The notes beneath the pieces are model-generated. The model was not told where the DNA came from. It worked only from the letters and a program-made list of their open reading frames with translations, and made no database searches. This document shows positions 1-9,101 of a stretch of 64,000 nt of DNA, piece after piece. Numbering within the stretch: the first letter of the stretch is position 1; each line of letters starts with the position of its first letter. The position numbers and the translations under genes are program-made. This DNA comes from JBEKIK01 sp963838495 (lineage in GTDB: Bacteria; Planctomycetota; Planctomycetia; Pirellulales; Thermoguttaceae), in NCBI GenBank assembly GCA_963838495.1, contig CAWIRC010000001.1:992001-1056000 (forward strand). Reading direction: 5' to 3'.

Positions 1-40
1 TAGGGTAGATACAAAACCTGCTTCAATTAGGGAGAATAAA

Positions 41-547
41 ATGAAGATAAATACCATCTTTTTCTGCTTTTTTCTGGGACTAATCTCCTGTAGCACTGCA
101 TTAGCCGGATATTACGATTTCTATAGCCCATGGGAATTTTGCTGGGGCGGCTATTATCAGCCATCGTACATATACGCCTCCGTGCCTTATTATGCATTGC
201 ATCCGCCGGTTTATTACAGCTATAAAATAGACGCCAGGAGCTATGGCGACAGCCCATTTCCGTATCTGCCCGGAATGGCGCCTATACAGGCATATTCCCT
301 TCCTCCGCAGCCCCAAATGATTAGAAACGAGCACGTCGAAGAATCAAACCTGCCGTCGGATCAGTACCAAACTCACGCCCCATTACGGATTCCTAATCCT
401 TACGTAGAGCAACCTGGCGAAACAGGGGCGCCAAAAGGCGCAAAATGGGAAGGCAAGAAAACCCCGAAACCCTTGGTAGTTTATCCGATGGAAAAATCGC
501 TCTGGACACAGCGGGAAAAATCGGTAAGCTATCAACCCCTCCGATAG
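41..547 (+). CDS. Small secreted Tyr/Pro-rich protein, function unknown
   Basis: 168 residues. Residues 1-22 form a clear signal peptide (charged MK start, hydrophobic core, Ala-rich end), so the product is exported. The mature part is rich in Tyr and Pro (for example a YYALHPPVYYSY stretch) and has no catalytic motif I recognise. Compositions like this are common among short planctomycete envelope proteins, but I cannot assign a function. AGGGAG lies about 8 bases before the ATG and supports this start. It is followed after about 60 bases by a lipoprotein gene on the same strand. Confidence 0.6.
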   Translation: MKINTIFFCFFLGLISCSTALAGYYDFYSPWEFCWGGYYQPSYIYASVPYYALHPPVYYSYKIDARSYGDSPFPYLPGMAPIQAYSLPPQPQMIRNEHVEESNLPSDQYQTHAPLRIPNPYVEQPGETGAPKGAKWEGKKTPKPLVVYPMEKSLWTQREKSVSYQPLR

Positions 548-606
548 TATTGTTGCGCCTTTTTATTTGCCGTTAACTCGTCTCGAGGTGGAAAGGAGTC
601 TGCCTG

Positions 607-1722
607 ATGAAGCGGGCCTTTCTCATAATTATTTTTGCCATTGGAATGGCCGGTTGTAAAAGTCAAACGCCCACGGTCGATCCGTTTTTCGGACGCACAA
701 CCGTGCCTCCGCCGCCGACAGGCTCGATTGCCGGACGAGCCGGTGATCCATATTATCAATCCTCGCCGTCCATGCAACCTGGATATTTACAAGCCAACGC
801 TCCATATAATCAAGGCAGGCCCACGAGCAACGCACCTTTGTTTTCAGGAAATTCCGTGACGAATCCATCAACCGGATCAACATGGACGAATCCATTTAAC
901 ACATCTAATTCCCCGCCGGCATCAACCTTGACGAATCAATACAGCGCCCCGCCATATTCCAGCCCGGCGCAGTCTGCTATGACCGGGCCTGCGCCGACAG
1001 GCGCCGCGGGCACAGCCGGAACTTCCCCTTATGCGCCGCAATCTGTGCCCCAAAACAATCTAAATCCCGGCATGCCGCCTGCCGGGTACCCTCCCCAGAC
1101 CGTTCCCGCCCAGCCTGCTTCCATGCCCTCGACAACTCCCGGATCGACCTTGCCGGGCGGAAACCGTTATACGCCGCCGGGCGGTTTTAATTACCAGGGA
1201 ACCAGCAACCAAACGCCGAATTCTCAGACCGCGCCGCCTTCACCCAATCGCGTCGCCACGCCGTTTTTCGCCGGCGGGACCCCAAACCGAAGACAAACTA
1301 TTCCTGTAACGGATGCCAGTTCTCAACCGCTTAATAATGCCCAGGCAACGGCAGGCGTGATTAATCCTCCAGTCTATAATCCAAATATTAATTCTTATCA
1401 GAACGTATCCAATCCGCAAGCAACCTATGCAAGGGCGGGCTTTGCCGGCAGCACAAACACTACGCCCGGCGGACAATCGCCCGCAGCCGTTAGGCTTACG
1501 CCGCAAACGGGAAATCAATCTTATCCCCAAGGCAGCAACTATTTAATACCGGCATCGCGGCAATCAACTTCCCCCACTCCGGTCCAGCCTCAGAACAACT
1601 CCACGCAGCCGGTTTGCGCGAGTCCACCTCGTCGGACAACCGGGTCATCGACGACAATATCGAGCCGGTATCCGATACAGAGGCAAAACCGTAGGGTGCA
1701 TGAAAAGCACTGTTTTCTATAG
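607..1722 (+). CDS. Predicted lipoprotein, low-complexity Pro/Ser/Thr/Gln-rich
   Basis: The N-terminus MKRAFLIIIFAIGMAGCKSQ is a lipoprotein signal with a lipobox ending at Cys17, so the protein is probably membrane-anchored. The rest (to about residue 335) is low-complexity Pro, Ser, Thr, Asn and Gln with no recognisable domain. GGAAAGGAG precedes the ATG. The final about 35 residues change character. One missing base near 1612 would switch to a frame reading RESTSSDNRVIDDN and stopping at 1694, which looks more natural, so the C-terminus as given may be a frameshift artefact. Function unknown. Confidence 0.6.
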   Translation: MKRAFLIIIFAIGMAGCKSQTPTVDPFFGRTTVPPPPTGSIAGRAGDPYYQSSPSMQPGYLQANAPYNQGRPTSNAPLFSGNSVTNPSTGSTWTNPFNTSNSPPASTLTNQYSAPPYSSPAQSAMTGPAPTGAAGTAGTSPYAPQSVPQNNLNPGMPPAGYPPQTVPAQPASMPSTTPGSTLPGGNRYTPPGGFNYQGTSNQTPNSQTAPPSPNRVATPFFAGGTPNRRQTIPVTDASSQPLNNAQATAGVINPPVYNPNINSYQNVSNPQATYARAGFAGSTNTTPGGQSPAAVRLTPQTGNQSYPQGSNYLIPASRQSTSPTPVQPQNNSTQPVCASPPRRTTGSSTTISSRYPIQRQNRRVHEKHCFL

Positions 1723-1932
1723 ATTATGGTGCGTTTCACGCACCCTCCAAACTCTTAGGCCCGATTCCCGGTTTTTTCCATACTTCGGGTTCCACATTAC
1801 CCCTGGTTTCGTGGTAAACTAAAGTATCTTTGCAAGGGCGCAATCTTTGCAAATAAGAATGTCCGGCCACCTAATCCTACCCGCGAGGAGCGGGGTAGAA
1901 ATAAAAAATTTTAGGTAACCAAGCCATCCTGC

Positions 1933-3891
1933 ATGAGAAACCAATCCAAAGGCATACAAGCGAAAATAGCGGCGGCACTAAGCGGCCCGAACCAATGGCG
2001 ATTGGCGCGTTGGTCCTCGCTTTTGCATAAAATCGACGCCTTGGAGCCGGAATTGCAACAGCTCGGCGACCAGCAACTTCGCAAGCGAAGCCTGTCGTTG
2101 CGTTACCGCGCGAAAAGCGGCGAGCCGCTCAATCGATTGCTGGTCGAGGCTTATGCCTTGGTCCGCGAGGCGGGGCGGCGAACCATCAATATGCGGCATT
2201 TCGACGTGCAATTGCTGGGCGGAATCGCCATGTTTCACCGCTCGATCGTGGAGATGCAGACCGGCGAAGGCAAGACGCTCGTGGCAACGCTGCCCATGTA
2301 CTTGTACGCCTTGACCGGGAGGGGATGCCACCTGGCCACGGTAAACGATTATCTGGCCCGCCGCGACGCCGAGTGGATGGCCCCCATTTACAAAGCCCTG
2401 GGGCTGAGCGTGGGCGTAATCGAAACGCAGATGTCGCAGCCCCAGCGCCGCGAGTCGTACGAGTGCGACGTGACTTACGGCACGGCCAAGGAGTTTGGAT
2501 TCGATTTTCTCCGTGATCGCCTGCTTTTGCGGCGGATTCAAGAGGGCCAAGCCGACCTGTTGGGCGGCATGCTGGGCCAAGGCGCCGACGCATCGAACGA
2601 GAAGCCGGTGCAGCGCGACGCCTACTTCGCCCTGGTTGACGAGGCCGACAGCATACTGATCGACGAGGCCCGTACGCCGCTTATCATCAGCGCCTTGCCC
2701 ACCGAAGAGGAGCGCCTGGCCGTGGAGTGCCATAAATGGAGCTCATCGGTCATCAAGGAATTCATCGAAGACGAGGATTACGATTACGACCATGAAAAGC
2801 GCACTGTGGAGCTAACCCGCGAAGGGCGGCAAAAGGTCCGCTTGCTGCCCAAGCCCCAGGCCATGGACACGGTGGGCATGGTGACGATCTACCAGTACAT
2901 CGAGCGGGCAATCCTGGTCGATCGCGAATATCATCTGGACCGGCAATACGTGGTCCGCGACGGCGAAATTGTGATCGTCGACGAGTTCACCGGCCGGCTG
3001 GCCGAAGGACGGAAATGGCGCGACGGAATTCACCAGGCGGTCGAGGCCAAGCAAGGCGTAGAGGTTACCGTGGCCACGGGCCAGGCCGCCCGGGTCACAG
3101 TCCAGGACTTTTTCCTACGCTACGAGAATTTGGCGGGCATGACCGGCACGGCGATGGGATCGGCGCGGGAATTGCGAAAAATTTACCGCTGCCGCGTGCT
3201 GGCGATCCCCACCAATCGGCCCTTGATCCGCAAACGCCTCCCGGAAATGGTCTTCGGAACCACCGACGCCAAGTGGGCGGCAGTGATGGAAGAAATCGAA
3301 CAACTGCACAAACAGGGACGCCCCGTACTGATCGGCACCCGCTCTATCGACAAATCTGAAGACCTTTCCAAACTGCTTAAGGCGCAGGGCATCGAACACC
3401 AGATCCTGAATGCGAACCACATCGAGGTCGAAGCGGAAATCGTGGCCCAGGCCGGATTGCCGGGCAGAGTGACCGTTTCCACCAACATGGCCGGGCGCGG
3501 CACAGACATAAAACTGGGCGAAGGGGTTGCCGAAATGGGCGGGTTGCACGTTATCGGCACCGAAATGCACGACGCCAGCCGCATCGACCGCCAGTTGTTC
3601 GGCCGCTGCGGGCGCCAAGGCGATCCCGGCACCTACCGCCAATATCTCGCCCTGGACGATGATCTGATTTTAACCGGGCTGGGGCCAAAAAAAGCCAGAA
3701 AATTAAAGGCCTTGGGCGAACAATCGGCCGGGCCGTTCGATTCCATGCACAAGCTTTTCCGCAAGTCCCAAAAAAAGGTCGAACGCCGCCATTTCCGTCA
3801 ACGCAAGTCCCTGATGTATTTCGAAAAAGAACGGAAAAAAATGCAACAGCAAATGGGACAGGACACCTATCTGGACACGCCCAGTTCGTAA
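1933..3891 (+). CDS. secA: SecA-type protein translocase ATPase, short form
   Basis: 652 residues. SecA motor motifs are all visible: Walker A MQTGEGKT, the TVNDYLARRDAEWM segment, the YGTAKEFGFDFLRDR segment, DEAD-like DEADSILIDEARTPLI, TGTAMGSARELRKIY, and motif VI TNMAGRGTDIKLG followed by QLFGRCGRQGDPG. SecA drives ATP-dependent export of preproteins through SecYEG. Canonical SecA is about 850-1000 residues. This one ends soon after the motor, with a short basic coiled tail, and lacks the C-terminal linker and Cys-rich zinc motif. It may be a second, specialised SecA or the export motor of a lineage with reduced SecA. Start is the ATG at 1933; a ribosome site is weak. Confidence 0.88.
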   Translation: MRNQSKGIQAKIAAALSGPNQWRLARWSSLLHKIDALEPELQQLGDQQLRKRSLSLRYRAKSGEPLNRLLVEAYALVREAGRRTINMRHFDVQLLGGIAMFHRSIVEMQTGEGKTLVATLPMYLYALTGRGCHLATVNDYLARRDAEWMAPIYKALGLSVGVIETQMSQPQRRESYECDVTYGTAKEFGFDFLRDRLLLRRIQEGQADLLGGMLGQGADASNEKPVQRDAYFALVDEADSILIDEARTPLIISALPTEEERLAVECHKWSSSVIKEFIEDEDYDYDHEKRTVELTREGRQKVRLLPKPQAMDTVGMVTIYQYIERAILVDREYHLDRQYVVRDGEIVIVDEFTGRLAEGRKWRDGIHQAVEAKQGVEVTVATGQAARVTVQDFFLRYENLAGMTGTAMGSARELRKIYRCRVLAIPTNRPLIRKRLPEMVFGTTDAKWAAVMEEIEQLHKQGRPVLIGTRSIDKSEDLSKLLKAQGIEHQILNANHIEVEAEIVAQAGLPGRVTVSTNMAGRGTDIKLGEGVAEMGGLHVIGTEMHDASRIDRQLFGRCGRQGDPGTYRQYLALDDDLILTGLGPKKARKLKALGEQSAGPFDSMHKLFRKSQKKVERRHFRQRKSLMYFEKERKKMQQQMGQDTYLDTPSS

Positions 3892-4144
3892 AACACGCCG
3901 ATTTTTCCTGGCGGGCCATTTGACTCGAGTAGAAATATAACGTAGGTTTTAGATGCCGCTGAAACGCGCGGCTTTCCCCTATGGGCGACCGATCGGCTGA
4001 AACCCGCGGAAGGCCATAACTTATCTGTAACTCGGCGGCACGACAACCGATGTCCGCAGCATGATTTTCCGCGGGCCATAAAAATCTCTGCTCTTGTGTC
4101 TTGATTCTTATTATTAATCGGGGCATTACATAAGGAGCGAGACC

Positions 4145-6652
4145 ATGATCGGCCGTCTTACCCGGCGTCGGGGTTCTTCTTCCCGCAAGTCAACAAGGGC
4201 CCGTAAGCGAATCCTTCGCAGCGAACTGCTCGAACCGCGGGCATTGTTGAGCGGCAACGGCATCCCAACATTGTCATTATCCGATATTTCCACCGGGGCC
4301 GCCGCCTTGACCGCGACCATAAAGGCGACCAATGCCGCACCGACCATCGCGAAACAGATCGTCGTAAACGGCAATGCGCCCGTTACAGGCAAGTACGCTA
4401 CGCTCTCGGTCTTGGGAAGCGACGACGGCAGCGAATCCAAGCTGACTTATAATTGGTCGGTCAAGTCCGCTCCAGCCGGCGGCGTTGCCACTTTCAGCAA
4501 AAATGGCTCGAACGACGCGAAAAATTCAATAGTCACGTTCAACGAGGCCGGAACGTACAATCTGGCGGTGAACATAGTCGATGGCGGCCGATTGTCGGTC
4601 AGCGCCACCAAATCCGTCGTGGTAACGCCCGTAACAACCAGCGTAAAAAATTTGCCGACTCCGTTCTTTACTGTAACGGGCAAAAATCTGCTTTTGCCCG
4701 CCGCCACGTTGGCCGACCAATTCGGCAATCCCATGCCCGGACCGTTCACTTTGAGCTGGTCCCTGTCCTCTGGTCCGTCCGGCGCCCCGGCGCCGACTTT
4801 TACGACCGGCGGGGGCGGCACGACGGCCAACTTCGGCATGGCCGGCACCTACATTTTAACTGCCCGCTTCGTTAATTATCCAAGCATCTCATACGCAATC
4901 ATGGCGACCGTGAAGCAGACGCTCACGAGCATCGCCCTTTCGCCCAATGCAGTCAGCGTTTTCCAAGGGGCAACGCAGCAGTTTATCCCGCAGGGCCTGG
5001 ACCAGTTTCAACGGTGCATGTCGAATTTGCAGACGTTCACCTGGAGCGCAAGCGGCGGCACGATCAACTCGTCGGGAATATTCACCGCCCCAAGCAACGT
5101 CGGCGTATATACCGTTACGGCAAAAAGCGGCTCGGCAACAGGCACGGCTACGGTCACTGTCCAGGCCAGCACTCTTAACCTGCAAAACACCGCCCTGGCA
5201 AAGCTCGTACAGAGCCTTGACGCCGACGGCTCGATCACCAGGCTGGATATGATCCAGATCCTGTGTAGCACGGGCGGCGACGGATTGGTCGACGCCACGG
5301 AACTGAGCGATTTGAAAAAGATGCTCACGCAGGCGGGAACTTTGAATATCCCCGGCTACGTGCAAGTACTGGCCGGCGACGTGATCAACGGCAACGCCGC
5401 AAACGCCACCTATCTGGGCCAAACGCTGGGCAACTTGAGCGCCGGCAGTTCGGCCGCAAAACTCAATAACCTCATTAATAAATGGTTTTTTGGCACGGAC
5501 CATCCCACGCTCTGCAATACCTCGCTGGTCTACAGGTCGGTTTCCGGCTCGTTGTTCCCGCATACGCCCTCGCACGCCGACGAGTACCAGGGGCAACTGG
5601 GCGATTGCTACTTCATTTCCGCCCTGGGCACGCTCGCCGACAGCAACCCGGCCGCGGTCCAGAACATGTTCATCGACAACGGCGACGGCACCTTCACAGT
5701 CCGCTTTTACACCGGCCCCTATGGAACAATTTACAACTACAGCGACGGCAGCATCAGCGCGGGCTTCAGCAACAACATCGGCACAGCGGACTATGTGACC
5801 GTCAACCGGATGCTGCCCACAAGCACCTCGGGAATGCTAGTTTACGCCGACTACGGCGCCAGTTATACAAATTCCGCCAATTCGCTATGGATCCCCCTGG
5901 CCGAAAAGGCTTATGCGCAGTGGAACCAGACCGGCAAGGAAGGCCGTGACGGCACGAACTCCTACGCCTCGATCCAGGGCGGATGGATGGCCACGGTCAA
6001 CGCCCAGGTGCTCGGCCATAACGCCACCGACTATATAATGACCAACACAAAAGAACAGGTGGCCATCGCCGCGCTTTCGACTCATAAGGCCGTAACGATC
6101 GGAACCCTTCAATGGTCTGGCACCAATTTGGGCCTTTACGGATCGCACGCCTATGCGATCGTCGGCTATAATGCCTCAACCGACAAGTTCACCCTGTATA
6201 ATCCTTGGGGATCGAACCAACCCGGTCAGCTATCCTGGAGCCAACTCCAGGCAACTTGCAGCCAGATGGCAGTTGCCGACACCTCAGGAACGACTCCGAT
6301 TCTCGGCGTTTCGGTGAAAACGGGAACAGGATCGGTCAAGGCTTTGCTTTCGGATCAAGTTTCCATCGCAGAAACAAGCGCAGTGATCCGCAAATTGGTC
6401 GAGGCTAATAATTATCAGCCCGATCTCTTGCTTGCCGCCGCCCACCACAGGAACACCCCCGCAGCCCATGCGTCAAGCGCGGTTTTCGGGATGTTGGAAA
6501 ACGATTATGCGGCTGGATCGCATCAAACGAGCCATGCCAGGCCGGTGCACAGCATATTTCCCCGCCTTTGGTCGACGCGACATTCGCCGCCAATGGCCTG
6601 CTGCTGCAAGGCGAAGTCTTGGAAATATTCGCGTAGGTTCTTGGATGCCTGA
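4145..6652 (+). CDS. Secreted calpain-family (C2) cysteine protease with LEPR-XLL motif and Ig-like domains
   Basis: About 830 residues. Residues 26-37 carry SELLEPRALLSG, the N-terminal LEPR-XLL motif typical of large exported planctomycete proteins. Ig/PKD-like and BIG2-like beta-sandwich repeats follow (about residues 70-340), then a C-terminal calpain-type papain fold. The predicted triad is Cys488 in QGQLGDCYF, His668 in GSHAYAIVGY and Asn686 in LYNPWGSN. ATAAGGAGCGAG before the ATG is a good ribosome site. Near 6560 a CCCC run appears one base short. Restoring it gives a more natural end (stop at 6636) and removes any overlap with the convergent gene. Target unknown; probably acts at the cell surface or outside. 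Confidence 0.85.
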   Translation: MIGRLTRRRGSSSRKSTRARKRILRSELLEPRALLSGNGIPTLSLSDISTGAAALTATIKATNAAPTIAKQIVVNGNAPVTGKYATLSVLGSDDGSESKLTYNWSVKSAPAGGVATFSKNGSNDAKNSIVTFNEAGTYNLAVNIVDGGRLSVSATKSVVVTPVTTSVKNLPTPFFTVTGKNLLLPAATLADQFGNPMPGPFTLSWSLSSGPSGAPAPTFTTGGGGTTANFGMAGTYILTARFVNYPSISYAIMATVKQTLTSIALSPNAVSVFQGATQQFIPQGLDQFQRCMSNLQTFTWSASGGTINSSGIFTAPSNVGVYTVTAKSGSATGTATVTVQASTLNLQNTALAKLVQSLDADGSITRLDMIQILCSTGGDGLVDATELSDLKKMLTQAGTLNIPGYVQVLAGDVINGNAANATYLGQTLGNLSAGSSAAKLNNLINKWFFGTDHPTLCNTSLVYRSVSGSLFPHTPSHADEYQGQLGDCYFISALGTLADSNPAAVQNMFIDNGDGTFTVRFYTGPYGTIYNYSDGSISAGFSNNIGTADYVTVNRMLPTSTSGMLVYADYGASYTNSANSLWIPLAEKAYAQWNQTGKEGRDGTNSYASIQGGWMATVNAQVLGHNATDYIMTNTKEQVAIAALSTHKAVTIGTLQWSGTNLGLYGSHAYAIVGYNASTDKFTLYNPWGSNQPGQLSWSQLQATCSQMAVADTSGTTPILGVSVKTGTGSVKALLSDQVSIAETSAVIRKLVEANNYQPDLLLAAAHHRNTPAAHASSAVFGMLENDYAAGSHQTSHARPVHSIFPRLWSTRHSPPMACCCKAKSWKYSRRFLDA

Positions 6653-6699
6653 CGTCAATTACATAGTAACGGCCGCGTGAAAGGCCATGCAGAGGCGGC

Positions 6700-8822
6700 T
6701 CACTTCGGGGATTCCGGCGGGCCGGCATGTGGGAATTCAACCAATTTTCAATCTGCCTGGCCAGTACATCCTGCCCATGGGATCGGGCCAATTCCAATGC
6801 CTTTTGGGCCGCGGCAACGGCCTCGGATGATCGGCGGTTCATGGAATACGCTATTGCCAGATTATTCCAGGTGGCGGCGTCTTCGGGCATGAGTTGCAGC
6901 GCCTTTTTCAGTTGTTCAATCGCCTCCTCAGGCCGATCCAGCTTGATTAACGCGACGGCCATGTTGTTATGCGCTCTGGCGTGATCGGGTTGCAATCGCA
7001 ATGCCTGTTCATATTGTTCAATCCCCTCTTTTAATAGGTCTATTTTTACCAATAAGTTACCCAAATTGTAGAGATAATCAGGGTCGTTGGGATTGAGGCG
7101 CAGGGCTTGACGGTATTGTTCTATTGCCTCCTGATATCGATCTGTCTGCACCATCGCTCCAGCCAGATTGCTGTAGGCATCAGCGTAATCCGGATCCAAT
7201 CGCAAAGCTTCCCTGTATTGCTCTATCGCCTCCGGAACCCGGTTAATTTTAGTCAACGTTAAGCCCAGATTGTTGAGGGCTTCAGGGTAGTTGGGCTGCA
7301 AGCGGAGCGCCTGTTCATAATTCTTCTTCGCTTCCTGGAATCGCCCCGCCTGCTGCATAGCCAAGCCCAGATTGTTGAAGGCGGGCGGGTAACCGGGCTT
7401 CAGTCGTATGGCTTTTTCAAAAAGTTCGACGGGCACCTGAAGTTGGCCCGCATGGAACAGCGCAACGCCCAAGTTATTCAGGGCAATCCAACACTCGGGA
7501 TTTTTCACCAGCGTGTCTTGGTACAGTTTAATGGCATCGCAGTATATCTCATTTTGTTGATACGTTAGAAAGGCTAACGCCCCCACCGCCGCAATGGCGA
7601 CGGCAACCACCCAGTTCGCCATTTTACGCGCCAGGCGATGCCACTCGCTACAGGCAACCGATGCCAAGGCAATCACGCCGATAATGGCGATGTGTTGATA
7701 ATGGTCCGCCACCAGCGAATATTTCATGAAGCCCACGTCGGTAAAACCCATCACCGGAACGAGCGAGACGCAGAAAAATCCCCAAGCGAACAACAATGGC
7801 CGGCTCCAGGTTGCTTTATAAAGCCATAGTACCGCAGTAACAGCCAAAAACGCCAGCAAAGGCAACCACCACGATGCGCTGCCGGCATCAATATTCCAGT
7901 TCGGATAAATAAAAGCCAGGTCTAACGGCCAAATCGCCTTGTAAAGGTAGAACCACACCACGCACCCTGCGCCCAAAAGACGCACGATATAACCGGCGTC
8001 GCGGACTGATTCTGTAGAAGTATGCGACTGAAACCACATGTTCACAAGAGTAAACGCTCCGGCGACCAGAAAAAAAGGCGCAGTCCGCACCAGGTCTCGT
8101 CCCGTTAAAGGGCGCAGCCACCAGATGATGCCTAATATGAGCAGCGGCATGACCACCACCGATCCCTTACTGAGCATCGCCAATAAAAAAGCCGCCAGGC
8201 TCAAGCAGTACCATGTATTAAAGGATGAAGGATGAAGGATAAAGGATGAAGGATGAGGGGGTTGTTTAGCCGTGAACCGGAGATGAGCGGACTTGTCGAA
8301 TTTCAAATACCACAGAATCGACAGGAGGAAAAAAAGCATTGCCATGATATTTTTCCGCTGCGCGATCCAGGCCACCGACTCCACGTTTACCGGATGAACG
8401 GCGAAAATTACGGCCGCCAGGAATGCCCCGGGAATGGACAACTTGCGCAAACCGATCCAAATCAGCATTGCCTCGGCGACGTGCAAGATCAGATTGGTAA
8501 GATGATATCCCGTCGAGTTCTTTCCCCACAATCGCCATTCAAGCCAGAATGTGGAATTGGTCAGCGGCCAATAGTCAGGCGACTCGGATGAGCACCAGAA
8601 CCGGTACAGGCCGTCCGGGATCTCGACGAGTTTGTTTTTCGCGAGAAGCAGATCGTCGTCCAGAATAAATCCGCCGTTTATGGAGGGAAAGTAAGCGAGG
8701 AAGACGACAACAACGATAATCGCCGCTCCCGCCAGGACTTCAGTCCGCAGCGCCCAGCGAAAGGAAATTGTCGAATGGACTCCGGCGGCGTGCGCCGGGG
8801 ATAATTCATTGAGTTCAGGCAT
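6700..8822 (-). CDS. Polytopic membrane protein with C-terminal TPR repeats (TMTC-like), copy 1
   Basis: The N-terminal about 430 residues hold roughly ten membrane segments including the conserved AVIFAVHPVNVESVAWIAQR loop, as in the PMT/TMTC-like family of TPR membrane proteins. About seven TPR units follow (NNLGLAMQQAGRFQEA pattern) to the end. The frame as given runs on to 6405 across the calpain gene, but comparison with the paralogue downstream shows one G missing near 6735. Restoring it gives an end NSHSAGPPESPK and a stop at 6700. A tandem run of ATCCTTCATCC-type repeats (8222-8256) adds an HPSSF-rich insert. Substrate and role unknown; possibly protein or envelope glycosylation, by family analogy only. 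Confidence 0.8.
8222..8256. repeat. GGATGAA short tandem repeat inside a gene
   Basis: A run GGATGAAGGATGAAGGATAAAGG and on lies within the membrane-TPR gene (copy 1), encoding an HPSSF-rich insert absent from copy 2. It keeps the frame. Confidence 0.6.
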
Positions 8823-8894
8823 TGACAGACCATTGTACTTGAAAAACGATCGGCCCTCAATAGACTTCCAATAAGCTTAGGCCGTATCACTTGA

Positions 8895-9101
8895 TCACGG
8901 GCGAACAATCGCGCAAAGAATCAACAATGGAATAATAATAAAAAACAATCGCGGCCACCTGTCCAGCGCAAAAATCACCACGGGCGATGCGATCCAAATC
9001 CAGCAGGAAATTTTTCCCAGGTCCGGATACGCCAGCCACAGCACGGCCAGGCATCCTCCAATTCGCCAGCAATCCGCGTCGAGCTGGCAGAGGCTGCTCA
9101 T
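8895..9101 (-). CDS. Small two-helix membrane protein, truncated duplicate
   Basis: 68 residues, two hydrophobic segments around CLAVLWLAYPDLGK and LFFIIIPLLIL. Its ATG overlaps the stop codon of the upstream TPR membrane protein (ATGA at 9098-9101), so it is probably translationally coupled. It is clearly the C-terminal part of the 109-residue protein at 11063-11392 and arose with the tandem duplication of the adjacent membrane-TPR gene. The first about 40 residues of that protein are missing here. May be functional or a remnant. Confidence 0.5.
   Translation of the reverse strand: MSSLCQLDADCWRIGGCLAVLWLAYPDLGKISCWIWIASPVVIFALDRWPRLFFIIIPLLILCAIVRP

Noticed and set aside
1978..2733. Long minus-strand frame inside the SecA gene
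   Set aside because: A shadow of the conserved SecA frame; no domain or ribosome site.
6405..6699. Extra C-terminal 100 residues of membrane-TPR copy 1 overlapping the calpain gene
   Set aside because: Comparison with copy 2 shows a missing base near 6735; the real end is at 6700.
8222..8256. Possible CRISPR array from short repeats
   Set aside because: Units are direct tandem repeats with no unique spacers; the same holds for 56610-56639.
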